Assembly: GCA_018296165.2 (NCBI GenBank)
Contig: JACKQL020000078.1
Coordinates: forward strand, 62,001-126,000
Length of the DNA stretch: 64,000 nt
Direction of reading: 5' to 3'
Origin: Termitomyces sp. T153
Taxonomy: Eukaryota; Basidiomycota; Agaricomycetes; Agaricales; Lyophyllaceae
Positions within the stretch are counted from its first letter, which is position 1. Each line of letters begins with the position of its first letter. Of this stretch, positions 10,429 to 21,731 are shown piece by piece. Both the position numbers and the translations under genes were made by a program. The notes beneath the pieces were generated by a model. It was not told the DNA's origin. It made no database searches and saw only the letters and a list, made by a program, of their open reading frames with translations.

Positions 10429-11570
10429 TTGGGCCCCAATATTTCCACTCCCAGTGCTAGCACCTCCAGAGCAACCCAAAGCCCCTTGACTTTCAATAGC
10501 AACCCAGAAGGTGAAGGAAACACAACTATGCCAGTTGACATCAAAATCATTGGTACCATCCCCTTCACACACATCTTACAAGATGGCACCCCTGCCTCCC
10601 AGCTACAAATCACACTAGCCTTACTGGAGGAGCACCTCCACACAGAAACTACCTTGCCAGAGTGCAAAACAGAGGAGCAGATCCTATATGAAGTAGTTCC
10701 CCTAGAGTATTATGAATTCACTGATGTGTTCTCTGAAGGGAGTGCCAAAGAACTTTCCCCACATTGCTCCTACAATCACAAAATTAACCTCAAATAAGGT
10801 GCCTCACCCCCATTTGGCAAAATCTACAACATGTCCAAGATTGAGCTCTGGGCCCTGAAGGAATACCTTGCTGACATGCTTGGAAAAGGGTTATATGCCT
10901 GTTAATCTCTGCTGCTGGTGCTCCAGTCTTGTTTGCCAAGAAGAAGGATGGATTACTCAGACTCTGTGTAGATTACTAGGAACTTAACAAAGTCACCCAA
11001 AAGAACTGGTATCCTCTCCTTCTGATCAGAGACCTTGTTAACTGCCTCTATAGTGCTAAGATCTATACAAAGATAGACCTCTGCTCTGGCTACAACATCC
11101 AGATTGCTCTGGGACATGAATGGAAGACTGCCTTTCACACCTGCTATGGCCTCTTTGAGTACTTAGTAATGCTCTTCAGAATGACTAACTCCCCCACCAC
11201 CTTCCAGTACTTCATGAATGACATCTTCTATGACATGAATGATGTTTTTGTTATTGTGTACCTGGACAACATACTGATCTACTTGAACTCACCCAAGGCA
11301 CATTAGGATCATGTCTGCTGTGTTCTAGAATGACTGCAAGAGTACCACCTCCACACCAAACCCAAGAAATGCTCCTTCTACACAATGGAGGTCAAATACC
11401 TCAGAGTCATTGTCACTCCCAATGGCATGCACATGGACCCTGCCAGGGTCAAAGCCATACTCAACTGACCCCCACTGCTTAATGTCAAGGAGGTACAGTT
11501 GTTTCTGGGGTTTGCTAACTTTTATTGCCAATTCATTGACAACAACTCTGGAATCACCAAACCCTTCAAC
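10429..11570 (+). pseudogene. pol: Element B reverse transcriptase
   Basis: The reading starts with a connector (10,429-10,797) ending in EFTDVFSEGSAKEL, the typical segment before chromoviral RT. Next come VLFAKKKDG (near 10,930), [13 protein letters not shown] (near 11,070) and the catalytic box at 11,259-11,270. That box reads YLDN, so the second catalytic Asp (GAC) is now Asn (AAC). In-frame stops at positions of expected Arg, Gln or Trp are frequent. The domain would copy RNA into cDNA in the particle; this copy cannot. Confidence 0.85.
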
Positions 11571-12119
11571 TGACTCATGTGGAAGGACACCCCTTGGGAA
11601 TAGTACAGCAAGTGTCAAAGTGTGTTCCTCCTCCTCAAAAAGGCCTTTACCTCCACTCTGGTCCTCCACCACTTCAACCCCTCTCTGCCAATCATGCTCA
11701 AATATGATGCCTCTGACTATGCCATTGCCAGAATACTCTCCCAGTCCAGCTCTGGATGCAATGATCTCCACCCCATTGTCTTCTACACCCACTTGATAAT
11801 CCCTGCAGAGCTCAACTACAATATCTATGAAAAGGAACTCCTTGCAATTGTTGAAGCCTTCCATCAGTGGTGGGCCTACTTTGAGGGATCCTCATACTGC
11901 ATTCAAGTCTATTCTGACTACAACAATCTGCAATACTTTATGACTACAAAGCAACTCAGCTGCTGCCAAGCTTGATAGTCTGAGACCCTCTCAGAGTACA
12001 ACTTTACCATCCACTACCACCCTGGACAGCTTGGCACAAAGCCTGACACCCTCACTTGGAGGTCCAATGTGTATCTAAAAAAGTCATTTGAAGCTGGGCA
12101 GAACATGTTTAACCATTGA
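11571..12119 (+). pseudogene. pol: Element B RNase H
   Basis: The open part is 11,622-11,975. Recognisable blocks are LKYDASDYAIARILSQ, where Asp of YDAS is the first catalytic residue, NYNIYEKELLAIVEAF with the catalytic Glu, and VYSDYNNLQYF with a third acidic residue. The tail has YHPGQLGTKPDTLTWR, the standard end of gypsy RNase H. Two stops sit in the linker. Confidence 0.82.
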
Positions 12120-13210
12120 GTGGTAATCCCCCCTGAACATTTACATGCCATGCTAATTTTAAATGAAGAAGGAATCCTCCACCAAATCAGAAACTCACCC
12201 CTGGACTCCTTCTTCACCCAGCACAACCCCTGCAACAACTCTGCCAATGAGTCAGACATTAAGGACCCCTTTATGCTATCTCCAGATCACCACCTTCTGC
12301 TCCAGAGTGGACAATTCTATGCCCTGGACCACAAGTCCATTTGCCTCAACATATTCTGGCAACACCATAACTACAAGCTCTATGGGCACTTAGAAATTTA
12401 TAAGACCCTTCAGCTCATCTTCCAGACTTACTTTCAGCCAGGGATGAAGAAGGACATCATGCAGTATGTAAGGGCCTGTGAACCTTGCCTCTGAGCCAAG
12501 GTACCCTGCCGCTGCCCTCATGGATTATTGAAACCCCTCCCAATTGGTCAGTGCCCCTGGTCCTCAATCTCAATGGATCACATTGTCAAGCTGCCTGACT
12601 CCAAAGGTTTCAATACAATCCTTATTGTTGTCTGCCACCTCACCAAACAAGCTCTTTTTGTCTCCTGCCACACCACTGACAATGCTCTGGAGTTTGCCAA
12701 AATTATTCATCAAACACATATTCTCCAAGCACAGACTCCTGGATGACATCCTCTCTGACTGCAAACCTCTGTTTGTCTCCTATTTCTGGCAATTGCTATG
12801 CAAGGCACTTGAAATAAAAACCAACCTCTCCACTGCCTATCACCCAAAGACTGATGGACAGACAGAACAAGTAAATCAGACATTGGAATAGTATTTCTGC
12901 CTCTATGTTAACTATTTACAGGATGACTGGCACATGGACTCCCCCTTGCCAAGTTAACCTACAACAACACACTGCATTCTGCTACTGGAGTTTTCCCTTT
13001 CTACACCAATAAAGGCTACAACCCCCAACTTACACTATCCCTCAAAGACATTCCCTCCCACATTGCCTACAAAGTTGCTGAAGACCTCTTGTCCCTTCAC
13101 CAGTCCCTCTGGGACAAGATCAACACTGCCAATCAAGCCTACTCCAAGCATGCCAATGCCTGATGAAATCAACCCCCAACTGGCCCTCTAGCACCTTGGT
13201 TTGGCTTGAT
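12120..13210 (+). pseudogene. pol: Element B integrase
   Basis: The zinc domain is at 12,350-12,494 (YGHLEIYKT, CEPCL). The catalytic core has [11 protein letters not shown] with the first Asp (about 12,570), SDCKPLFVS with the second Asp (about 12,757; normally SDRG) and YHPKTDGQTEQVNQTLE with the Glu (about 12,838-12,888). A TAG stop follows, then the C-terminal part with LTYNNTLHSATGVFPFY. Reading crosses two frames. The order and motifs are those of chromoviral integrases. Confidence 0.85.
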
Positions 13211-13416
13211 CAATGAAATCTCAAGACCTCCATCAAGCTCAATCACAAATGTCTCAGTCCTTTCAAAGTCCTCCAGAAGGTCTCCATGCATGCCTACAAG
13301 CTCAACCTATCCCCAGGCCTGAAGGGCCTCCACCCTGTATTCCATGTATGACTCCTCAAAAAACACACTCCAGACCCCTTCCCTGGGCAATGCCCCAGTT
13401 GACTGCCCCCCATTAA

Positions 13417-13590
13417 AGTTGAGAACAAATACCACTACAAGGTCAACCAAATCCTTGACTCTTGCATGGCCTGTGGCTGACTCCAGCACTTGGTCTGCTG
13501 GAAGGGCTACAGACCTGAGGACAATACTTGAGAACTCCAAAAAAACCTCAATGGAGCCCCCAACAAGCTCTGGAACTTCTATTGATAGCA
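13417..13590 (+). pseudogene. pol: Element B chromodomain
   Basis: In the frame starting near 13,420 the translation shows YKVNQILDS, then LQHLVCWKGYRPEDNT, then LNGAPNKLWNF. The spacing and the WKGY/PEDNT blocks match the chromodomain at the C-terminus of chromoviral integrases. It is broken by two stops, one where the conserved Trp after ENT is expected. In relatives this domain directs insertion to marked chromatin. Confidence 0.7.
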
Positions 13591-13639
13591 CTCCACCAAG
13601 CTCTGAGACCCCTGGGACTAACAAATACAGATGGCATTA

Positions 13640-15540
13640 GTGGGCATAACCTCCACCTCTGGATTCCTCAGGGATTCAACTCTGATGAGTAACCCCCTAT
13701 GTATTTTCACTTACTCTCTCCTCATACAATCTCAAACCTCACACAATCAGCAGAACAGCAAGAAAGTGTCATATATGGGGCTACAAAGTACAACATAATA
13801 CAGGAGGAATTGCAAGATGGCAAGAAAATGGGGCCTGACTCCCCCCCCCCCCTCACTCCCCCTCCTCCTCTAGGACCCTCTACACCCTACCACTGACCAG
13901 GTCCACCTCCATCTGCCCAATCACAATGGCAAGAACCTCTGACTGCCCTGGCAATGGCTCCCCCATATCAGTCACTATCTCCCACCATGCTCCAGGGCCC
14001 ACCACACTCCTCCACTGATGCCCTACCAACAGCTGCCCCATCTGCCAAAACCCCTGCTCCAACTCCAATGGGAGCTCCCTGGGCATCTGTGCTAATCTGT
14101 CTTGTATTGAGGCATGAGCAGCCAATGCCCCATCAAGGAGGACATAGTGTTGTCAGACCCAGTCTAAACAGTTCAGTGTTAGTGGGGTGAAAGGAGCAAG
14201 AAGTGGAGGAACTTATGCATCACTCCCCTGCACCCCAAGGCTGCCTCATTGGCTAGCCACTCCTCATGCCACCTCCCTGCCTCTGCCCAGGCCCCCTCTG
14301 CCTCTGCAGCTCCCCACTAAACCTCTGCCCACTGCTCTGCCCTCATTTCCAGCTGCCCTAGGTGCTCCTGCAACCCCTGCACTTCCAGAAAACCCTCTAT
14401 AATTGTGCACATGGCCTCCCCCAACTCCTACTGTAATACATTCTGGTTTCTCCTTGCCTCATCATGCTCCTGCTGGACTGTATCACAATCCTCCTTGACT
14501 CTCCAAACCTCCTCCTCACATGACAATGCCCTTTGTTATCTCTTGTTCTGCACTGATGGAGCCCCCTCCCTCTACCCACCCCATGGGGGTCCCACCTTCA
14601 TCACAGATTGCCCCATGCTACCTCCATACTCCACTCTGGACCTCTAGCCTAACATCTTCCCCTTGTGCTCCTCAAGTAATTGCTCTGTCACCCATTCCAC
14701 ATCCCACCTCTACTTCTCTGCCACATAGGCTCATATGCCAACTCAATGAAATCAGGCACTTCTTGTGCCTGGCATGGCAAGGGATGCATATGGAGGTGTC
14801 CCAACAGGACCCCCATGTTGACTTCTCAAAACTGCAGTAGTCCCTGAAGTGAGAACAAGGGCACACTATGAAATCAAATCAGCTTAAAACTTAGCCCAAC
14901 AACACTAAATGCTCACCAGAGCCTCCACCTGACACCACTCCAGGGTCAGAGGACCCCACACTTGCCCCACCACCTCTGCAAACTTCTCAGGGGTCATGTC
15001 TGCCTAAGCCACTTGCAATGCCTCTAGAACAGCCATAACCTCCTCTAGGCCAAAGTTGAGCCTTGAGGAGCACCCCACTGATGCTGAGGCAGGTGGCATA
15101 GAAATCACACCTTCAGACAAAACCTTGGAGGAGCTAGCCACTGCCACAGACAACTCTGTTAAGCTAAAATCAGTAACTCTGAAGTACAAAAAAGTGGACC
15201 CACACTCACAGCTATGATACATAGCCTCCACCTGCCTGCAGCCATGATGAGAATTGGACTCTTCCAATAAAGAGGGAGCAGAAGAGGTGGAGGAGGAGGA
15301 GGACAACACTGATGGCATAGGAGAATAAGCAGAGGATGACATTGCAAGGGGTTGGGGAACTCTAGCATACATCTGACTCTTTTTAATGACTTGAGAAGAG
15401 CTCCCTGACAAACAGCAGCCATACTTTGACTTTGTTCCCCATGCTGCTGCTCACTGCAGTTTGATTAATATTACTCAACTTCAATTCCCACACTCTGCCA
15501 ATCCCTAAACTGTGCCCTGTGTCTCAAGAGTCTCAACACT
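13640..15540 (+). other. Element B 3' internal region
   Basis: About 1.9 kb between chromodomain and 3' LTR with no pol-like sense coding. It is Pro/Ser-codon and pyrimidine rich and includes a run of 12 C at 13,841-13,852. The last 150 bp align with the tail of the second family-B copy (40,978-41,121). A minus-strand frame at 15,004-15,339 is described separately. Confidence 0.5.
15004..15339 (-). CDS. Antisense ORF in the 3' region of element B
   Basis: The frame starts at an ATG at 15,339 and reads MSSSAYSPMPSVLSSSSS, then a Ser-rich region, and ends at 15,004 (about 111 residues). The second family-B element has an ORF at the same place and orientation, starting MSSSSVPVVSPTPLL at 40,907, and the DNA just upstream of both starts is also alignable. 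I do not recognise the product. Decay by stops is less than in the sense genes of this element, but that may be chance in a low-complexity sequence. Confidence 0.4.
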   Translation of the reverse strand, partial: SSSAYSPMPSVLSSSSSTSSAPSLLEESNSHHGCRQVEAMYHSCECGSTFLYFRVTDFSLTELSVAVASSSKVLSEGVISMPPASASVGCSSRLNFGLEEVMAVLEALQVA

Positions 15541-15553
15541 GAAGGAGGGGTAT
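15541..15553 (+). promoter_or_regulatory. Polypurine tract of element B
   Basis: GAAGGAGGGG directly before the 3' LTR is the expected plus-strand primer. The second family-B copy has AAGGGGGGG at the same place (about 41,110-41,118). Confidence 0.75.
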
Positions 15554-16614
15554 TGTCATGACCCACTCCCTGGACCCCCAACATTTTTCCCAGCCTGCTT
15601 GCTTCCCCAGAGTCCCTTCCCCAATGCCTCATCAAAACCCCCAACAATCAAACACCCTCCACAGCTATGCTGAGTAACTCCAATGCTTCTTTGGCAAACT
15701 CCAATGGCCCCCTGGCTAACTCTGATGACCTTCTCCATAGCTGTCCATGCTTCTCTTGACTCTCCTGAGCTCCTGGAACCCTCCCCCACTGTTTCTGACC
15801 CCATCATGTGTCTTCAGCTCACCACCCTGGCTCACCTGACCTCCTTTGGAGCATCACAACAATCCCAGAGCAACCCATGTTCCCAACTGATCCCATCAGA
15901 ATATCACTGCAGCCCACTCCTCAATTGCAACTAACACCCATTGACTCTGCATGGTTCCATCAAGCCCTGCCACCACACCCACTGCCCTCCAGAGCTCTCC
16001 AGTAGTCAGTATATAATTTGTAGAGTAGCACCTTGTACTCTAGTCTTGATATTGCATTAACTGGTTACTTGTGTCTTGTGTTTCTTTCTGTCTCTTTTTT
16101 CCAATTTTAGTCTTGAATCTATCTCTTTTCTCAGCCTCATCTTGTCTTGCCTCCATCTCATCTCAATTGTCTCTATTTTCTTTGTTTCTCTAAGTTCTTT
16201 TCAATTCCAACATCAGTATGAACTCCATGCATGTGCTACAACCCTGAACATTCTTACAACAACTCCAGACACTGCTCCCTGCTTAGCCCTGGAACCCATC
16301 AAGTCTTAACTGATCCCCTATCAAACTCCAGTTCTGCCCCCATCACTTGCAAAGCCTCTGTTTGCCCCGCAATCTACTTGCACACCTACAAACTTGTTCC
16401 TGACACCTGCCCAGGCCCAACACCTCATATACTTGGTCTTAGACTTCCCCAGACCACTCCAGACTTGCTCAGACCACTCCTATTGGCTTCTCCTTGCAAC
16501 TCACCCCACTCCATGCCAACTCTGGAGTGGTAGGTTATAAGTGCAGGGCACCATGTCCACTTAGTAAGGACTTGCCCAGTGTAGCTGAGCCCCTGTAGTT
16601 AGTAGAACCTGACA
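15554..16614 (+). repeat. 3' LTR of element B
   Basis: A direct copy of 6076-7137 with scattered, mostly transition, differences. It ends CCTGACA and is followed by the target duplication GAGGA at 16,615-16,619. Confidence 0.92.
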
Positions 16615-16619
16615 GAGGA
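16615..16619. repeat. Target site duplication, right (GAGGA)
   Basis: Copy of 6071-6075. Confidence 0.92.
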
Positions 16620-16635
16620 GTCCAAGATAACAGGC

Positions 16636-16863
16636 CTAGTCTGCTAAGCTAGGGAGCATCTGAGCTGTGGACCATATGCCAACAATGGCACTGGCAAAGG
16701 GAGGATAATGGAGGATGGCAATGATCATGCTAGCACTATTCCACTTCACCATGCCATTATGCCAAGCTACATAGTTGGGTGGCTCATTGAGAGAGGGCAG
16801 CATAGCAGCCATGGCAGTGTGGGGAGCAGTGGGAGGCTTGCAAAAAGATGTTGGAGGAGGCAT
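16636..16863 (-). pseudogene. Antisense gene of gypsy A, exon 1
   Basis: The ATG at 16,863 opens a frame that aligns with exon 1 of the A' antisense gene (21,926-22,222): both begin with a Pro-rich stretch (here MPPPTSFCKPPTAPH) and share a PPNY or PPNF block, then an IV-GxxxTA-MLP-like helix ending in AD. A TAG stop follows that Asp where the A' copy has His, and similarity continues past it to the target duplication. In the uninterrupted gypsy A this exon would sit next to 6014. A TATAAG-like sequence lies just upstream on the minus strand (about 16,897-16,902). Confidence 0.65.
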
Positions 16864-17097
16864 GATGGGGGGAGTGGTATTGAGGAGTACACAGCTTATA
16901 CAGGAGGAACTTGATCATGTTTTGAATGTGAAGAAAATGTCCATTAAGTTTTTTTAAAAGGAAAATGTGTGGATGATGCAAAAAAGAGTTTGAAGTTTTA
17001 CAAACAACAGAAAATTTTTTCATGTACTACACAGGTATTAGGGCACAAGGAACATGGCAGAAATGTTGAAGCTGACTAAGGGCAGTCATTACAAAGT

Positions 17098-17107
17098 TTG
17101 GGGGAGG
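17098..17107 (+). promoter_or_regulatory. Polypurine tract of gypsy A
   Basis: TTGGGGGAGG immediately before the LTR start TGATAC. The related sites are GTGTGGAGGAGG before 35,429 and GGGGAAGG (minus strand) before 21,719. Confidence 0.75.
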
Positions 17108-18034
17108 TGATACAGTGGTACAACAGTACTTACCCATAACAAATAGTATTATAAATGAAAAGAAGAGAACTTTCTCAATATACCTAAAAATGCTGAAAAC
17201 CATAAGCATTTTGCCAAAAACAGTAGGCAGAGAAAGTACTTAGCTCAATAAGAATACTATGCCAATGATCCCAGAAGACAAAATAGGCCTACAGCAGTAA
17301 AAACAAAGCCAGAAGAAAAGGGTTGAGGGTTGAATGCTAAGCCCGTCACCTTGATCAAGAGAATCTGATTGGAGTGATAGCTAACACACCTAACAAAGTG
17401 GCAGTGCCAGCTATACTCTGCATCTCAACAAAGCTGGCTTTGAACCCAAAAACTTGATTCCCTCATCCTACATCTCACAACACCACCAAAACCTTGCAGA
17501 ACTCGCATTGCCAATAGTCTCGACAAAGGAAGGGAGGACTGAGTGAAGGGAGGATGGACTTAGTGAAAGAAGGAAGGGGAAGAAAAGCCTTACCATGCAC
17601 TGTCAAGGCCTGCCCATGCAGAACCCCAACACCCAGACCTCCCATCGGCTGACTACACTTCCAGACAACAACAAAAACATGCGGAAAAGCCCTGGTCCAT
17701 GCAAGGAGGGCAAGGTATAAAATGGGAAGGATTTCAGAGAGAAAGACTAAGCAAATACCTGCCACAGCTTGATGATCCCCAGGGAGCAGATTGCTTAGGC
17801 TTATAAGCTAGATTAGCTTTGAGATATATAGTATAATAAACTATTTGTGCCCCTTTTCTTGGTGTGAGAACTGTCTCAAATTAAGTAAAGAAAATCAATA
17901 AATCTATTACTTAGTCTACTTGTACAGTGAGGACTAGTGGCTAAGAACCCTAAACTCTTGCAAAGTCTAAGTCTGACACATCTGGCCTAAAGTTTTGTAA
18001 CTTAGTGCCACTGTCAACTTTAGATCTTGCATCA
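17108..18034 (+). repeat. 3' LTR of gypsy A (927 bp)
   Basis: It starts TGAT and ends ATCA, giving a 4-bp inverted terminal repeat. It is the same length as, and closely similar to, the LTR at 36,239-37,165. A TATAAAA box lies at 17,716-17,722 and an AATAAA polyadenylation signal is near 17,834. Frames inside are not genes. No clear 5-bp target duplication is found around it, as expected because the other end is elsewhere. Confidence 0.88.
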
Positions 18035-19576
18035 CTACATTCATCAAGGGTAGAGGAGGTACATTGGTGAAAGAGGGATGAGCAGTAAGAAAGGATGAGG
18101 TTTCACAGATGTAAGTAACTGAGGCTCACATGAGTTTTTCCAGCATGTGAAATCATGATTCTCAATGGACTGATACTGCTTCATTTGGCTTGCCTCAATC
18201 CACTCAAAGCTATGCTATTTTTCACAGTTCACCTTGTGCCTTTGAGACAGCAAATAAACTATGCAGAAAGCATAACAATTGAACTCAAAAAGGAGATTAA
18301 GCAAAGCTATGTACCTCTATCCATCAAACACTGCAGAATATTTCTCCTGAACTCCCTCCTCATTCAATTGAATTTGAGAGCAATAGGTGCACCAACATAT
18401 AGTTTGAGCCAGATGCTAGGCCGTGTTCCATCATCTCATTTATAAGTATCAAGAATGAGGCTTGTAGCTGATGAGGGAGCTTGGATTTTGCAGCTGGTGT
18501 GGAGGCATAGCATGGTCCCAGGGGAGCAAACAGCTAAGGTCAACCTGGCTGGATTAAAAGTGGAAGAGAGATGGATTTTTTGATGGCTTTCATCATCATT
18601 GTTTGTCATAATGACAGACAAACCAAACATACTCATCTATTCAACAAGTCATCTTCAATCCTGTGTGCTGGCAAGCAACATCTTCTACTGCAAGTACTAC
18701 TGTGGCTACAGCTCTCAAGGCTATAGAAGAACCTCCTGTTTGTCCTATGCCAGCAGCATTGATGACTTGGTGAGTACCTGCCTTTGCTCTTGTGTAGACT
18801 CATGTCATCAGAGATGACCTGAAAAAAGGTTATGACGCCAAGTTATCAAGACCCTCCTTCACAGTTGTCATTGCTTTACTGATCAAAGAGACGACCTTGA
18901 CCTGGAATCATTGTCCTTGCATGTACAGCAATTGGCTTCACCGGGGGCCAATGAATTCATCGACGGGATGAGTGCAGAAGCAACAAAGATGATGGGAGGT
19001 TGTACAACTAGCAGCAGCAAGGGTGAAGATGACAATGGGGACATTCAAAAGGAATGCTGAATGAGGGTATTGCAATATTTGAGCTATTGTCTGGAGCACG
19101 GCTGCTGTTTGCAGATAAGTCATTGGTGGGGTTCTCATGCAGGAAAAAGTAGATATTCTGCTTGGGTTGACAAGGCCTTTGTGGGATAACAATAGCAGAC
19201 AAGTGCAAGAAGAGATGTGAGCACAGAAGAGACTACAAGGCAAGGCTGTCAAGTTCTCTCAGAGTCAGTTGGCACAAAAGAGACAATGATGACTGGTTGG
19301 CAAAGACGTGACGGCATAGGATGATCTGACCCACACGCATATCAGGCTTGGGTACGGTTGAGTATTTTCAGACTAAAATAGGTGATGGTGAGAAGGAGAC
19401 TGGGAACATGTGGATGTGCTGTGGTGAGCCTGGGACTTGATTGCCAATATTTGGAACTAGGAAAAACATGGCCACACTGGTCTTGTCGTGACAAGATGAC
19501 AGTGGTACTCATGGTACTCTCTCTATTGATATTGTCCTTCTTTGTTTGCATTCTATAGCTCTATCTCTGCTGAAAC
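18035..19576. other. Unassigned sequence before the NACHT gene
   Basis: No convincing gene. Short frames on both strands (for example minus 18,938-19,252 and plus 18,155-18,445) lack recognisable motifs. It could hold promoter and upstream sequence of the NACHT gene at 19,577 or the remains of a neighbour. Confidence 0.4.
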
Positions 19577-20845
19577 ATGTCCACAAACCAGAAAGATCAG
19601 CCCTCCTCAAAGAGACAAAAGCTCATGCAAGCCTTAAGATCAGTGTTTTCAAGAAGTTGTGAGGATTCATCACCTGCTTGTAAGTACTTGGGTCAATCCC
19701 TAAAAAACCTCACAATTGACCAGCCTTTTCATCTCTGCTGGGTTGCATGGACACAGGCAAGCATAATTGGCATTGGTCATCTTAGCCCTTTGTCTAAATC
19801 ACAGCTCAGATACCACGATGAAAGATGGACTCCAACTAGCTTGATATGGTGTTGAGCTCTTGCTCAAGAAGGCTGAGGAATCATTGGCTGGAATACCATT
19901 CCAAGTTCCTGTTGGTATTGTTAATAATCTTATTGAGCTTTACAATGCAAGTTTTTTCTCATATTATATGATGCATCAGCTGAAATCGATTCCAGGCTGT
20001 TTCTGACAACAATGATGAATTAAAAACTCAGATAGTAAGAACTCAAGAATGCCTCAGTGCTATAGAACATGAGTTAGCCAAGACCAATGATACTGACTCA
20101 AAGGATCTAATGAAAGGCTTTGCTGAGTGTGTTCAATGCTAGTTACCTACTATTGTAAGGCTGATATTGAGCAGGAGACTTGCTAACAAGCTTAGTGAAC
20201 TTGATAGTATATCCAAGAAAGCAACATGGAAGCAATTCTTCAGAATGAACAGGACAAGTCACAGCTCAATAGCATTTTCAAATGCATTGATGAGCAGGTA
20301 AAGTATTTCCAGGTGTGATTGCTTATATGTATGGGTGGAGTAGAAAGCTAAAACCAAAATTTCTGAGATTAGGCTTGCCCTGAAGATTGATCAGAATATC
20401 TTTCATCTGAAAAAATCATTTGATGTATGAGACTTACATGGTTTTGAGTAATTGTTGTAAACTGAGTTGATTCTTAGCAATTACATTTACACACTATGCC
20501 TCATTCTGAGAAAGCTATATACAATTACAATCTTGAAGGTGTGTCAACATTGTCTCATGGAGCTTGCCTACCAGGAACATGTGTTTCTATTCTTGAACAC
20601 ATTCATGAATGGGCCCAAGATTCAGCATCTACAAGCCCACCAGTTTTCTGGCTGACTGGACATGCAGGCTCAGGCAAATCAACTATTGCCTACTCTGTAG
20701 CTAAGCAGTATAACAATGGCAAAGAAGTGTTGAAGACTTTGCAAGCCACTTTTTTTTGTTCTAGGCAATTTGAAGAGACAAAGTATCAAAAACATATCAT
20801 TCCTACTCTGGTTTATTAGCTTGCTCATCATTCTTATATGTATGC
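19577..20845 (+). pseudogene. NACHT-domain NLR-like gene, truncated
   Basis: An N-terminal Ser/basic segment (MSTNQKDQPSSKRQK) is followed by a helical region (VELLLKKAEESLAGIPFQVP, about 19,850-19,911, then an SDNNDELKTQI exon near 20,000) and a NACHT start with CLPGTCVSILEHIHEWAQD and the P-loop GHAGSGKST (about 20,660-20,686). The Walker A block and the following ATFFCSRQFEETKY fit fungal NLR proteins, which act as intracellular sensors linked to self/non-self and cell-death responses. Several stops and frame changes are present. The gene stops at 20,845, where a gypsy LTR begins inside the NACHT domain (after HHSYMYA), so the Walker B part and any repeats are missing. Confidence 0.75.
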
Positions 20846-21719
20846 TGATGCAAAATGTAGTTTTTGTCATTGTCAATCAATTGGATCAATGGATCAAACT
20901 TTACTTTCACAGGGTTTTGGAGGCTTAAGTTACATGAAAGCTCACTTTAGATGTTTACAGTCATAGATAATAATTAAATTGATTTATTCACTAGTTGAGA
21001 TGGTCTCAAACTTTTGAATGGGTTCAAATATATATATCAATAAAACCCAAACCAACTAAATACTCATAAGCCTAACATAGCCGCTCCCTGGGGCTAGCCG
21101 AGCCGTGGTACATTGTTGCCTCCCTTTCTCTCTATCATCCTGTCCTTTTTATACCCCATTGGCTGTGCACAGACCAATGTGTTCTGCATGGTATTATGCT
21201 GCGATAATTGGCCTGTGTGTCATCCTTCCTGTGTCATTCCGTCTACCCATGATTTCTACAGTTTTGTTTCTCCCCTTTCCTACCTCTTCTTTTCCTACAG
21301 TTTACAGTCATTTCCTGGACTTGCTAGCATAGCATAGGGAGTTTCTAAATAGTCATGTGTGGTAGGCCTTTTCAATCATTGGAATTGTTGGCAGTTACTG
21401 CAGAGTTTTGTTGGCCTTGATGGCTAATCTCGGATTATGATCCGAGGTTGCCATCTCCACTCAAGCACTGCCACAGACTTGGCCCTTTGTCAGCTTTTCG
21501 ATCTCTTTTAACTGTTCTACTCTGACATAGCTACATTGGTCCAGCCATCTCTTTTTGGTGTTACTTGGAGGGGGCCGTACTTGATTTTACAAGATATGTT
21601 TTTCTTATTTACAGTTTTCAACGTTCAGCTTACAGTTTTTGGCCATTTGATTAGAAAACATCCTTTGCTCAGTTCTCATAGTACTTTTGCCAGTCCTCAA
21701 TTTTGAGGCCGGCATATCA
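20846..21719 (-). repeat. LTR of gypsy family A' (874 bp), minus strand
   Basis: On the minus strand it starts TGATATGCC at 21,719 and ends at 20,846 with the family terminus GCATCA. A TATAAAA box is at about 21,147-21,153 (complement), and the CCCCAGGGAGC block downstream is shared with 17,108-18,034. It keeps CG dinucleotides (near 21,080-21,110) that are lost in the 17,108 LTR, so it is younger or less mutated. A polypurine tract lies directly upstream on its strand, which makes it a 3' LTR. Confidence 0.8.
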
Positions 21720-21731
21720 CCTTCCCCGCAC
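21720..21731 (-). promoter_or_regulatory. Polypurine tract of gypsy A'
   Basis: Read on the minus strand as GGGGAAGG just ahead of the LTR start. It fixes the orientation of the A' element to the minus strand. Confidence 0.65.

Larger units (their letters stand above)
6076..16614 (+). mobile_element. Complete nested sushi/Tf1-like gypsy element (family B), 10,539 bp
   Basis: Two direct LTRs (6076-7137 and 15,554-16,614, starting TGTCATGACCC and ending in CCTAACA or CCTGACA) flank an internal region with gag, CCHC knuckle, protease, RT, RNase H, integrase and chromodomain, in the order of Tf1/sushi chromoviruses. The 5-bp duplication GAGGA proves a single integration event into gypsy A. Many frames are closed by TAG or TGA where Arg, Gln or Trp are expected, and CG dinucleotides are very rare, so the element is dead. 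The LTRs differ at many transition sites, so the insertion is old. Confidence 0.93.
1..18034 (+). mobile_element. Gypsy family A element, 5'-truncated by the window, with nested insertions
   Basis: In order on the plus strand: SINE insertion in the protease region, RT (YIDD), RNase H, integrase (4905), an antisense-strand gene (6014 down to 5049), nested family-B element (6076-16,614), first exon of the antisense gene (16,636-16,863), polypurine tract (about 17,098-17,107) and 3' LTR (17,108-18,034). Without the SINE and B this part would be about 6.5 kb. Gag and the 5' LTR of this copy lie outside the window. Frame changes and stops make it non-autonomous. Confidence 0.8.

Noticed and set aside
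13841..13852. Poly-C run as a regulatory element
   Set aside because: A simple homopolymer in a pyrimidine-rich decayed region, with no supporting context.
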